The position numbers and the translations under genes are program-made. This document shows positions 30,269-38,022 of a DNA stretch of 51,746 nt, piece by piece. Source of the DNA: Geodermatophilus sp. DF01-2 (lineage in GTDB: Bacteria; Actinomycetota; Actinomycetes; Mycobacteriales; Geodermatophilaceae); the NCBI RefSeq assembly GCF_004571065.1, contig NZ_SPQN01000017.1:1-51746 (forward strand). The letters are read 5' to 3'. The notes below the pieces were generated by a model. It was not told the origin of the DNA, made no database searches, and saw only the letters and a list, made by a program, of their open reading frames with translations. Numbering within the stretch: the stretch's first letter is position 1; each line of letters starts with the position of its first letter.

Positions 30269-30691
30269 TCAGCCGGCCGCGCGCTCGGCGACCCAGAGCT
30301 TGTCCAGCCGGCCGGTCGACCGCACCAGATCGTGGAGGGAGCGTTCCAACTCGGCCTTCGTGTGCCGTTCGGCGAGCAACGTCTGCACGTCCTCGATGGC
30401 GCAGCGCAGCTGGTACAGCCGGTCCTGCAGGCCGTCGAGCTCGGCTCGGGTCACCAGGACGACGTCGCCGGAGAGGCCGGCCCTCGCCGTCGCCGAGCGC
30501 TGCTCGTAGGCCCGTTGCCGGCATGCCTGGCCGCAGTACTGGCGCGGCCGCCCGACCGACCCCTGCTGGGGCAGCACCCGGCAGCACCAGCCGCACCGGC
30601 GCTCGCTGCCGCTCCCCCGGCGGGAGCTGGGCAGCCCGGTCCCCGCCGTTGCCTCCTCGTCGACCGTTCGGATCGTGTCTCGCTCTGCCAC
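30269..30691 (-). CDS. Small zinc-finger protein of unknown function
   Basis: The 140-aa product has a cysteine cluster RRCGWCCRVLPQQGSVGRPRQYCGQACRQRAYEQR (about residues 30-65), an actinobacterial CxxC...CxxxC zinc finger in which the second half CGQACRQRAYEQR is the recurring signature. A helical C-terminus with L/E/R heptads (LDGLQDRLYQLRCAIEDVQTLLAERH) probably forms a coiled coil. Function is unknown. GTG 30691 is the first start that keeps the finger; no strong ribosome site is seen. Confidence 0.7.
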   Translation of the reverse strand: MAERDTIRTVDEEATAGTGLPSSRRGSGSERRCGWCCRVLPQQGSVGRPRQYCGQACRQRAYEQRSATARAGLSGDVVLVTRAELDGLQDRLYQLRCAIEDVQTLLAERHTKAELERSLHDLVRSTGRLDKLWVAERAAG

Positions 30692-30862
30692 GCTGGGCAC
30701 CGTAGACGCCGGTACCGACAGGACCCGGGGACACGCCCGGCCCACCCCGCACACCCGACCCGCCGGGGCCGCCCGGCCGTGTCCCCGGGTGGGCGAGCGG
30801 GACGGACGAGCCCGCTGCGGCAGGAGGCACGATGCCCTGACCGGCGAGGCGACGAGCGGCGT

Positions 30863-30868
30863 TAGCGT
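30863..30868 (+). promoter_or_regulatory. Probable -10 of a leaderless GDPD transcript
   Basis: TAGCGT lies six bases before GTG 30875 with no ribosome site. Confidence 0.45.
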
Positions 30869-30874
30869 GTCGGC

Positions 30875-31651
30875 GTGGTTCCGGCCCGCTATGCCTTCCT
30901 CGACGGGCCGACCCCCATCGCGATGGCCCACCGGGGCGGGGCCATCGAGCACCTGGAGAACTCCATGCCGGCCTTCGCGGCCTGCGTGGTCATGGGCTAC
31001 CGGTACCTGGAGACCGACGTCCGAGTGACGGCCGACGGCGTGCCGGTCGTCTTCCACGACGCGACCCTCGACCGCGTCACCGACCGGACCGGCCGGGTCG
31101 ACCAGCTGCCGTGGTCGGAGCTGGCCACGGCCCGCATCGGCGGGCGGGAGCCGATCCTGCGGCTGGAGGAACTGCTCGGCGCCTGGCCCGACGTCCGGTT
31201 CAACCTCGACATCAAGGCCCCCGGCGTGCTGGCGCCCCTGGCGCGGACCGTCCGCCGGCTCGGGGCGGCCGACCGCATCTGCCTGGGCTCGTTCTCCGAC
31301 GCCCGCATCGCTGCCGCACGCCGGGTCTTCGGGCCTTCGGTGTGCACCTCGCTCGGCCCACGCGGGGTCGCCGCGCTGCGGCTGTCCTCCTACTCGCCCC
31401 GGGCGGCCGGGCTGGTGCGCATCCCGGCCGGCTGCGCGCAGGTGCCCCTGCAGCTGGGCGGCCGGGCGCTGGTCGACGAGCGGTTCATCGCCGCGGCGCG
31501 CGCCCGCGGGCTCCAGGTGCACGTGTGGACGGTGAACACCGAGGCCGAGACCACGGCGATGCTCGACCTCGGCGTGGACGGCGTGATGACCGACCGGCCC
31601 GCGATGTTGCGCGACATCCTTGAGCGGCGCGGCCAGTGGATCCCGCGGTGA
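30875..31651 (+). CDS. Glycerophosphodiester phosphodiesterase
   Basis: This 258-aa TIM-barrel enzyme splits glycerophosphodiesters into glycerol 3-phosphate and an alcohol. The family motif AMAHRGGAIEHLENSMPAF (catalytic His near residue 16) and YLETDVRVTADGVPVVFHDATLDRVTDRTG hold the metal ligands (E, D) and second catalytic histidine. VHVWTVNTEAETTAMLDLGVDGVMTDRP is the usual C-terminal strand. No signal peptide is present, so it is cytoplasmic. GTG 30875 appears leaderless. Confidence 0.93.
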   Translation: MVPARYAFLDGPTPIAMAHRGGAIEHLENSMPAFAACVVMGYRYLETDVRVTADGVPVVFHDATLDRVTDRTGRVDQLPWSELATARIGGREPILRLEELLGAWPDVRFNLDIKAPGVLAPLARTVRRLGAADRICLGSFSDARIAAARRVFGPSVCTSLGPRGVAALRLSSYSPRAAGLVRIPAGCAQVPLQLGGRALVDERFIAAARARGLQVHVWTVNTEAETTAMLDLGVDGVMTDRPAMLRDILERRGQWIPR

Positions 31652-31742
31652 CCGGGATCGGGGCCGTGGTCACGCATGGACCAGAGCACCCCGTGACCGT
31701 GCCCCGCTGGACGGTCACCCCTGCGGCTGACACCCTGCGGCC

Positions 31743-33095
31743 GTGACGACCGCCGCCACCACCGGGTCGACCAGTCCCCCCGCCGACCGCGCGCTGCGCC
31801 GTGAGCGCCTCGGCTGGTACTCCTACGACTGGGCGATGTCGGTGTTCAACACCAGCGTCACCACGGTCTTCCTCGGGCCTTACCTCACGTCGGTCGCCGA
31901 GGAGGCGGCCGGCCCCGACGGTCGGCTGGGCTTCCTCGGCCTCGCCATCCCGCCGGGCAGCTGGTTCTCCTACGTGCTGTCGGCCTCGGTGCTGCTGCAG
32001 GTCCTCGTCCTGCCGCTGACCGGGGCCGTGGCCGACCGCACGGGGCGCAAGCGCGAGATGCTCGCCGGGTTCGCCGCCCTCGGAGCGCTGGCGACCACCG
32101 GTCTGTACTTCGTCGCAGACGGCCGGTACCTGCTGGGTGCCGCCCTGTTCGTCGTCGCCAACATCAGCTTCGGCGCCGCGACCGTCGTCTACTACTCGTG
32201 GCTGCCGGACTTGGCCGGCCCCGACGAGCGGGACATCGTCTCCAGCCGGGGCTGGGCGTTCGGCTACGTCGGCGGGGCGCTGCTGCTGGCCGTGCACCTC
32301 GGGCTGGTGCTGGGGGCGCCGTCCCTCGGCCTGACCACCGGCGAGGCCGTGCGGATCTGCCTGGCCACCGCGGGCCTGTGGTGGGGCGCCTTCACCGTCT
32401 TCACCGTCTCCCGGCTGCGGAACCGGCCGGTGCGCGAGGGCGCCGCCCGGCCCCGCAGCGGCTTCCGCCAGCTGGCGGCGACGCTGCGGGAGATGCGGGC
32501 CTTCCCGCTGACACTGTGGTTCCTCGGCGCGTACCTGCTGTACAACGACGGCGTCCAGACGGTGATCTCGTTGTCGGCGGTCTACGCCACCGAGGAGCTC
32601 GGGCTGGCGCAGGACGTGCTGACCGGCGCGATCCTCATGGTGCAGGTCGTGGCCGTCGCCGGCGCGCTCGGCCTCGGCCGGCTGGCCGCCCGCTACGGCG
32701 CCAAACGCACGGTGCTGGGGGCGCTGCTGGCCTGGATCGCCGTCCTGGTGGCCGCCTTCTCCCTGCAGGAGGGTGCGGTCGCGCAGTTCTACGCGCTGGC
32801 CGCGGTCATCGGGTTGGTGCAGGGCGGTACGCAAGCCCTGTCCCGGTCGCTGTTCAGCCAGCTCATCCCGGCCGGCAAGGAGGCCGAGTACTACGGGTTC
32901 TACGAGATCAGCGACCGCGGCACCAGCTGGCTGGGGCCGTTGGCGTTCGGGCTGACCTACCAACTGACCGGCTCCTACCGGCTGGCGATCGTGAGCCTCG
33001 TCGTCTTCTTCGTGGCCGGCTTCGTCGCGCTGGCCGCGCTGCCCATCCGACGGGCGGTCGTCGCGGCGGGCAACACTCCGCCGGAGCGCCTCTGA
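31743..33095 (+). CDS. MFS transporter of the UMF1 (Atg22-like) family
   Basis: This 450-aa protein has about 12 membrane segments. The N-terminus LGWYSYDWAMSVFNTSVTTVFLGPYL is the hallmark of the UMF1 family (related to yeast Atg22 vacuolar effluxer), followed by the MFS loop GAVADRTGRKREML. SLFSQLIPAGKEAEYYGFYEISDRGTSWLGPLAFG is another family block. The substrate is unknown; Atg22 exports amino acids. GTG 31743 follows the GDPD gene by 91 bases. Confidence 0.88.
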   Translation: MTTAATTGSTSPPADRALRRERLGWYSYDWAMSVFNTSVTTVFLGPYLTSVAEEAAGPDGRLGFLGLAIPPGSWFSYVLSASVLLQVLVLPLTGAVADRTGRKREMLAGFAALGALATTGLYFVADGRYLLGAALFVVANISFGAATVVYYSWLPDLAGPDERDIVSSRGWAFGYVGGALLLAVHLGLVLGAPSLGLTTGEAVRICLATAGLWWGAFTVFTVSRLRNRPVREGAARPRSGFRQLAATLREMRAFPLTLWFLGAYLLYNDGVQTVISLSAVYATEELGLAQDVLTGAILMVQVVAVAGALGLGRLAARYGAKRTVLGALLAWIAVLVAAFSLQEGAVAQFYALAAVIGLVQGGTQALSRSLFSQLIPAGKEAEYYGFYEISDRGTSWLGPLAFGLTYQLTGSYRLAIVSLVVFFVAGFVALAALPIRRAVVAAGNTPPERL

Positions 33096-33194
33096 AACCC
33101 CGGACAGAGCCGCGGCTGTCCGCCGTCCCGGCGCACCGGCGCTGCCCCCACGGTCCGATGGACGGCGGGAGGTCCACCCTGACCCGCGGTGAGG

Positions 33195-33782
33195 TCAGCG
33201 GCGGCTGAGCACGAGGAAGCGCTCGTCCTCGACGGTGCGGCCCCACAGCGCCGGATCGGTCAGGTGCACCGCCTGCGCCTCCTCCCGGCAGGTGCGCACC
33301 AGGTCGACGACGTCCGCGGCGTGCAACCCGCCGCCGGTGGCCCAGCGGCCCTCGACCAGCACCATGCGCCCGCCGGGGGCCAGCAGACCGACCCAGCGCT
33401 CGACCGCCGCGGCGGGGTCCGGGAGGGTCCACAGCACGTGCCGGCACAGCACGACGTCGACGGAGCCGGGCGGCACCGCCGGGGCGCTCGCGTCGCCGAC
33501 CCGGAACCGCGCGGCCACGCCCGCCGCCGCGGCCTTCCCCCGCGCTCGCTCCACCATCGCGGGCGCGAAGTCGACGCCGTGGACGTCGTGGCCCGACCCG
33601 GCCAGCAGGACGGCGAGGCTCCCGGTGCCGCAGCCCAGGGCGAGGACGCGCGCCGGCGGGGACGGCAGCAGCGGAGTCAGCAGCTCGCGCCACGCCGCCC
33701 GCACCGACGGGTCGGTGAGCCCGTGGCCCGGTTCGGCGCCGAAGATCTGCGCCCGAGCGTCCCAGTCGGCCGGCGTCGTCAC
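33195..33782 (-). CDS. Class I SAM-dependent methyltransferase
   Basis: The 195-aa product has motif I VLALGCGTGSLAVLLA (about residues 46-61), GVDFAPAMVERAR as motif II, FRVGDASAPAVPPGSVDVVLCRHVLWTLPDPAAAVERWVGLLAPGGRMVLVEG as motifs III-IV. It is of the Methyltransf_11 type. Substrate unknown. The start is GTG 33782; upstream frame is open but lacks homology, and no clear ribosome site is present. It is divergent from rbpA. Confidence 0.87.
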   Translation of the reverse strand: MTTPADWDARAQIFGAEPGHGLTDPSVRAAWRELLTPLLPSPPARVLALGCGTGSLAVLLAGSGHDVHGVDFAPAMVERARGKAAAAGVAARFRVGDASAPAVPPGSVDVVLCRHVLWTLPDPAAAVERWVGLLAPGGRMVLVEGRWATGGGLHAADVVDLVRTCREEAQAVHLTDPALWGRTVEDERFLVLSRR

Positions 33783-33880
33783 GGCCGCCAGAGTGCCCCG
33801 GGCCGCCTCGTCGCTCCCCCGTCGGGGGGTGCCCACCGGCCGCCATACCACCCCATGCGATGATGTGGGACCGATTCCGC

Positions 33881-33906
33881 GGAATCTCTCCGCGAACTCT
33901 GTCGTT
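33881..33906 (+). promoter_or_regulatory. SigR/SigH-type promoter of rbpA
   Basis: GGAAT (33881-33885) and GTT (33904-33906) are separated by exactly 18 bases, the thiol-stress sigma consensus of actinobacteria. It lies about 90 bases before the rbpA ATG. S. coelicolor rbpA is a known SigR target, which supports the call. Confidence 0.75.
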
Positions 33907-33995
33907 GGTTCTTTCGATCCCGCCGTGCAGTGGGTACCCCCTGCTGCGACGGTGAGGGCCGGACCGACACCACCAGCACGAGAGGACGGTGTGCC

Positions 33996-34340
33996 ATGGG
34001 CGAGCGTTCCCTGCGGGGCAGCCGACTGGGCAGCGTGAGCTACGAGACCGAGCGGAACACCGCGCCGATCGAGCGGCAGTACGCGGAGTACCGGTGCCCG
34101 TCGGGCCACCTGTTCACCGTGCCCTTCGCGGACGACGCGGAGCTTCCCGACACGTGGGAGTGCAAGTTCGACGGGGCGGCCGGGAAACTGGTCGGAGGCG
34201 CCGAGCCCGCTCCCAAGAAGGTGAAGCCGCCGCGGACCCACTGGGACATGCTGCTGGAGCGCCGTTCGGTGGAGGACCTCGAGGAGGTCCTGGCCGAGCG
34301 CCTCGAGGTGCTTCGCGGCCGGCGGACCCGCGCCAGCTGA
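33996..34340 (+). CDS. rbpA: RNA polymerase-binding protein RbpA
   Basis: The 114-aa product aligns throughout with RbpA: GERSLRGSRLGSVSYETERNTAPIERQ, YRCPSGHLFTVPFADDAELPDTWEC, then KKVKPPRTHWDMLLERRSVEDLEEVLAERL, the sigma-interacting helix. It binds the sigma subunit and RNA polymerase and stabilises the open complex; it also affects rifampicin sensitivity. The second pair of zinc ligands of some homologues is partly lost (CP...C remain). ATG 33996 has GAGAGGA upstream. A hairpin terminator follows. Confidence 0.96.
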   Translation: MGERSLRGSRLGSVSYETERNTAPIERQYAEYRCPSGHLFTVPFADDAELPDTWECKFDGAAGKLVGGAEPAPKKVKPPRTHWDMLLERRSVEDLEEVLAERLEVLRGRRTRAS

Positions 34341-34361
34341 GCAACCCCGCACGACAGCGCC

Positions 34362-34398
34362 GAACGGCTCCGGTGGGACCCTCCCACCGGGGCCGTTC
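34362..34398 (+). terminator. Hairpin terminator after rbpA
   Basis: GAACGGCTCCGGTGGGA pairs with TCCCACCGGGGCCGTTC across a CCC loop, one mismatch. It begins 21 bases after the stop. No T-tract follows, as is common in high-GC genomes. Confidence 0.75.
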
Positions 34399-34426
34399 CG
34401 CGTCACCCGACGGCTCGTCCCGCGTT

Positions 34427-34503
34427 GATCATGGGGTCGTTGTCGGCGACACGCGCCGACACGCCGACCAGCCCTGCCGGAAGCCCATGATCAACTCCGG
34501 GAG
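34427..34503. repeat. 77-bp palindromic intergenic repeat, copy 2
   Basis: It begins GATCATGGGGTCGTTG and ends GCCCATGATCAACTCCGGGAG. Same length as copy 1 at 17240-17316, and the left half is closely matched. The right end overlaps the last codons and the TGA of fxsA on the minus strand, so the repeat supplies that gene's stop. Confidence 0.8.
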
Positions 34504-35045
34504 TCCGGTGTCGGTTCCTCCCGTACGACCTCGCCCTCGATGACCAGCGGCCGGCCGGCCGAGTGCCCGGACGCCGGGCCGGAGGGGCCGGCACCGTACG
34601 ACCCCGCCCCGAACGGCCCGCCCGCGTACGGCGCTCCTTCCGCCCGGGCGCTGCGCACACGTACCGGGCCGCGCAGCTCGACCGGCAGTCGCGAGGTCAC
34701 CAAGCGTCCCAGCAGGCCACGCACCAGGAACCGGGTCGGCGGCAGGAGGCACAGCAGGCCGACGACGTCCCCCAGGAAGCCCGGCAGCACCATGAGCAGG
34801 CCGCCGGCGGCGATCAGCCCGGCGTCGCCCAGCGCCCGTCCGGACGGCCGCCGCTCCCGCGCGCGGTTGTGCAGCTCGACCAGCGCGCGGGTGCCCTGCC
34901 GGGCGAGCAGCACCCAGCCCAGGGCGCTCGTGGCCAAGGTGGCCAGCAGCGTCCACCCCACGCCGATCCAGCCGGCGACCAGGACGAAGACGACGACCTC
35001 GGCCAGGGCCAGCAGCCCGGCCAGCACGCGCACGCGGTGTCCCAC
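34491..35045 (-). CDS. FxsA family membrane protein
   Basis: The 184-aa product has the FxsA domain in its first 120 residues: LLALAEVVVFVLVAGWIGVGWTLLATLATSALGWVLLARQG, then GDAGLIAAGGLLMVLPGFLGDVVGLLCLLPPTRFLVR. These give three or four membrane segments. FxsA relieves phage exclusion in E. coli; its normal role is unknown. The C-terminus is a Gly/Pro-rich tail. GTG 35045 has GGGAGGAG upstream. The last codons and the stop lie inside the 77-bp repeat, so the natural tail may have been longer. Confidence 0.88.
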   Translation of the reverse strand: MGHRVRVLAGLLALAEVVVFVLVAGWIGVGWTLLATLATSALGWVLLARQGTRALVELHNRARERRPSGRALGDAGLIAAGGLLMVLPGFLGDVVGLLCLLPPTRFLVRGLLGRLVTSRLPVELRGPVRVRSARAEGAPYAGGPFGAGSYGAGPSGPASGHSAGRPLVIEGEVVREEPTPDSRS

Positions 35046-35088
35046 GGCTCTCCTCCCGCCCGGACGCGCCGGCGGCCCCGGGGTCCGC

Positions 35089-35880
35089 CTACCGGACCCC
35101 GGTCGACCGCCCGCGGTCGCGGGCCCGTTCCGGCACGGGGCGGCGGACCCGGCCCGGCAGCCGGTCGGCCAGCCGGTCCTGCAGGCCCCACCAGGTGACC
35201 CGTACCAACGCCTCTGCAACGATCGAGGCGCTCATCTTGCTCCGGCCGAAGGCTCGCTCGGTGAAGGTGATCGGTACCTCCACCACGCGAGCGCCCGCCC
35301 GGACCGCCCGCCAGATCCAGTCGACCTGGAAGCAGTAGCCCTGGCTGGCGACGTCGTCGAAGGGCAAGCGGTCGACCAGCTCCCCGCGTACGGCCCGGAA
35401 GCCGCCGGTGGCGTCGGCCAGCGGCAGCCGCAACGACCAGCGGGTCCACAGGTTCCCGGCGCGGGAGAGCAGCAGCCGATGCACCGGCCAGTCCTCCACG
35501 CGGCCGCCGGGCACGTAGCGGGACCCCAGCGCCAGGTCGGCCCCGTCCAGGGCGGCGAGCAGGTCGGGCAGTTGCTCGGGGCGGTGTGACCCGTCGGCGT
35601 CCATCTCGACCAGGACGTCGTAGCCGCGCGACCGGCCCCACCGGAACCCGGCGACGTAGGCCGGGCCGAGGCCGGACTTGGTGGTCCGCCGCAGGGCGTG
35701 CACCCGCGGGTCGAGGGTGGCCAGCTTCTCCGCGAGGTCCCCGGTGCCATCCGGCGACCCGTCGTCCACCACGAGGACGTGCGCGTCGGGGACGCTCGCG
35801 TGCAGCCGGTCGAGGATCGGCTCGAGATTCTCCACCTCGTCGTAGGTGGGTACGACGACCAGGACCCGCGACGGGCTCAC
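35089..35880 (-). CDS. ppm1: Polyprenol monophosphomannose synthase
   Basis: This 263-aa GT2 enzyme moves mannose from GDP-mannose to polyprenyl phosphate, supplying mannose for lipoglycans and protein mannosylation. VVVPTYDEVENLEPILDRL, VVDDGSPDGTGDLAEKL, EMDADGSHRPEQLP (metal-binding DAD), GSRYVPGG and QVDWIWRAVRAGARVVEVPITFTERAFGRSKM are all family motifs. There are no membrane segments. GTG 35880 overlaps the lnt stop by four bases (GTGA). In M. tuberculosis both domains form one protein; here they are separate, as in Corynebacterium and Streptomyces. Confidence 0.94.
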   Translation of the reverse strand: MSPSRVLVVVPTYDEVENLEPILDRLHASVPDAHVLVVDDGSPDGTGDLAEKLATLDPRVHALRRTTKSGLGPAYVAGFRWGRSRGYDVLVEMDADGSHRPEQLPDLLAALDGADLALGSRYVPGGRVEDWPVHRLLLSRAGNLWTRWSLRLPLADATGGFRAVRGELVDRLPFDDVASQGYCFQVDWIWRAVRAGARVVEVPITFTERAFGRSKMSASIVAEALVRVTWWGLQDRLADRLPGRVRRPVPERARDRGRSTGVR

Positions 35881-37658
35881 GTCGCGCCCCGACCGGTGCT
35901 GCGGCGGGCGGCCCTACGGCGGCGCAGCGCCGGGCCGGCGACGGCGAGCAGCGCGCCGGCCCCGAGGGCGGTCAGCACCCACTCGGGCGCGGCGCCCACC
36001 CGCTCGGCGAGCGTCGTGGAGCCGCGCTGCGCGATGTCGGCGACGAACACGGCCGGCTCGAACAGGCCCGAGGCGGCGACGAGCGAGCCGTCGGGCGCGA
36101 TGATGGCCGAGATGCCGCTGGTGGAGGCGAGGGCGACCGAACGGCCGAACTCCACCGCCCGCACCTGCGCCGCCGCCACCTGCTGCTCGCTCTCGTCGCT
36201 GTAGCCGAAGGTGGCGTTGTTGGTCTGGACGACGATCATCCCTGCTCCCGCCCGGACGACGTCACGGACCAGGCCGTCGTAGACGACCTCGAAGCAGATG
36301 ACGTCGCCGACCCGCGCCCCGCCGATCTCCAGCAGGCCGACCTCGTCGCCGGCGGCGAAGTCGCGCCGCACCAGGTCCACCTTGTCGCTGAACAAACGGA
36401 AGAAGTCGCGGAACGGGATGTACTCGGCGAACGGGACCGGGTGGCGCTTGACGTAGGTGTCCCCGGGACCGGTCTCCGGGTCCCACACGATCGCGGTGTT
36501 GCTGATGAAGCGGCCCGGCCCCTCGACGACGGCGCCCACCAGGATCGGCGCGTCGATCGCCTCGGCGGCCCGGCTGATCTGGCGCGCGGCGTCGGCGTTC
36601 CGGTACGGGTCGATGTCGGAGCTGTTCTCCGGCCAGACGACGAAGTCGGGCTGGGGCTCCTCCCCCGCCGCGACCGTCTCGGCGAGCGCGACGGTCGCGG
36701 CGACGTGGTTGTCGAGGACCGCCCGACGCCGCTCGTTGAAGTCCAGACCGGGCTTGGGCACGTCGCCCTGGACGACCGCGACGGTGCGGGTCGGACCGCC
36801 GGCGGTGAGCGAGGAGCCGGGCAGCGGCAGCCAGGCCAGCCCGCCGAGCGCCGGAACGGCCAGCGCCCCGAGCGCGGTCAGGGCGGCGGCCCGCCGTCCC
36901 CCGGCGAGCAGGCGCAGCAGAGCGGCAGCCAGCAGCGTCCCGGTGAGGGCGACGGCGAAGCCGATCAGCGGCACGCCGCCGTACGCGGCGAACGCCAGGA
37001 ACGGGCCCTCGGTCTGGCTGAAGCCCAGGCGGCCCCAGGGGAAGCCGCCGAACGGGAAGCGTCCGCGCAGAGCCTCCTGGGCCACCCACAGGGCCGCCGC
37101 CCACAGCGGCCACAGCGGCAGTCGGGACGTGGCGGCCGTCGCCGCACCGAGCAGGGCGACGAACAGCGCCTGCGACATCGCGAGGGCCAGCCAGGGGAGA
37201 GCACCGACGAAGATGCCGCTCCAGGACAGCAGCGGGGCGAAGAAGCACAGCCCGAAGACCAGGCCCAGCCAGGCTCCGGACCGGGCGCGCTGCCCGTGGA
37301 CGGCCAGGGCGAGGGCCGCCGGGCCGAGGGGGGCCAGCAGCGGGAGGGAGTAGCCGGGAAAGGCCAGCAGGAGGAGCAGGCCGCCGGCCGCGGCCACCAG
37401 CGTGCGCCATGCCGCCTGTCCACCCGCCCGTCGGCGGCGGGTCGCGGAGGCCGGGCCGCTGGACTCCGCGGGCCGCTCGAGGATGCCGATCCCTGTCGCT
37501 GGCGGCACCCGTCGCCTCCCGTCCACCCGTGCGTCCGGGGCGCTCCCGGTCGCTGACCTGCCCCGAGCCGGTCGGACGGGGCCGCGGCCACCGGCCTGGT
37601 CGCCGGTGGTCCGCACTCCAGCATCCCACTCCCGGCACGGGGAGGCGGTCGTCGTCAC
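35877..37658 (-). CDS. lnt: Apolipoprotein N-acyltransferase
   Basis: The 593-aa membrane enzyme adds the third acyl chain to lipoproteins. The N-terminal 80 residues are disordered, then about six membrane segments (from LVAAAGGLLLLLAFPGYSLPLLAPLG on), then a nitrilase-like domain with VVWPENSSDIDP (catalytic Glu), KRHPVPFAEYIPFRDFF (Lys and loop) and DVICFEVVYDG (nucleophile Cys). GTG 37658 has GGGAGG at good spacing and is preferred over the longer frame. It is coupled to ppm1; in mycobacteria the fused protein's Lnt half interacts with the synthase half. Confidence 0.93.
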   Translation of the reverse strand: MTTTASPCREWDAGVRTTGDQAGGRGPVRPARGRSATGSAPDARVDGRRRVPPATGIGILERPAESSGPASATRRRRAGGQAAWRTLVAAAGGLLLLLAFPGYSLPLLAPLGPAALALAVHGQRARSGAWLGLVFGLCFFAPLLSWSGIFVGALPWLALAMSQALFVALLGAATAATSRLPLWPLWAAALWVAQEALRGRFPFGGFPWGRLGFSQTEGPFLAFAAYGGVPLIGFAVALTGTLLAAALLRLLAGGRRAAALTALGALAVPALGGLAWLPLPGSSLTAGGPTRTVAVVQGDVPKPGLDFNERRRAVLDNHVAATVALAETVAAGEEPQPDFVVWPENSSDIDPYRNADAARQISRAAEAIDAPILVGAVVEGPGRFISNTAIVWDPETGPGDTYVKRHPVPFAEYIPFRDFFRLFSDKVDLVRRDFAAGDEVGLLEIGGARVGDVICFEVVYDGLVRDVVRAGAGMIVVQTNNATFGYSDESEQQVAAAQVRAVEFGRSVALASTSGISAIIAPDGSLVAASGLFEPAVFVADIAQRGSTTLAERVGAAPEWVLTALGAGALLAVAGPALRRRRAARRSTGRGAT

Positions 37659-38022
37659 GTGAGGACCTCCCGTCCGTGCCGGCACCCGGAATGCGCCGGC
37701 GACGGTCGCGGCTCCGGGCGCCGCACCCCGGGTCCGGCCGACCGGTCGCCGGCGGCGAGCGGCGGGTCGTCGTCCGGGTGTGCAGGGCCGGACGGACCTC
37801 CGCCGGGTGCCCGGTACGCGACCTCCCGGTCAGCCGCCGGCGCCCGGCCGCGTGACCGGGGAGCCGCGCGACCGGTCCCGAGGAACACGTGCCGGAGCCC
37901 CGGGGTGGAGCTGCAGGCACTGCGAGCAAGATGCGGCCGTGGCCGCGCCCTCCGCGGGCCACGTGGCGGACCGTGGCATCTTCGTCACTTCGCGCCGGGC
38001 AGCTCCGGGACGCCGCGCGTGC
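37659..38022. other. Gap of 364 bases upstream of lnt
   Basis: It holds the lnt ribosome site at its left edge. A 77-codon minus-strand frame (37655-37888) overlaps the lnt start but is only Arg/Pro/Gly-rich filler. I see no gene or clear regulatory site in the rest. Confidence 0.55.

Noticed and set aside
37655-37888. 77-codon minus-strand frame overlapping the lnt start by four bases
   Set aside because: The overlap looks operon-like, but composition is only Arg/Pro/Gly/Ala filler with no motif or ribosome site.
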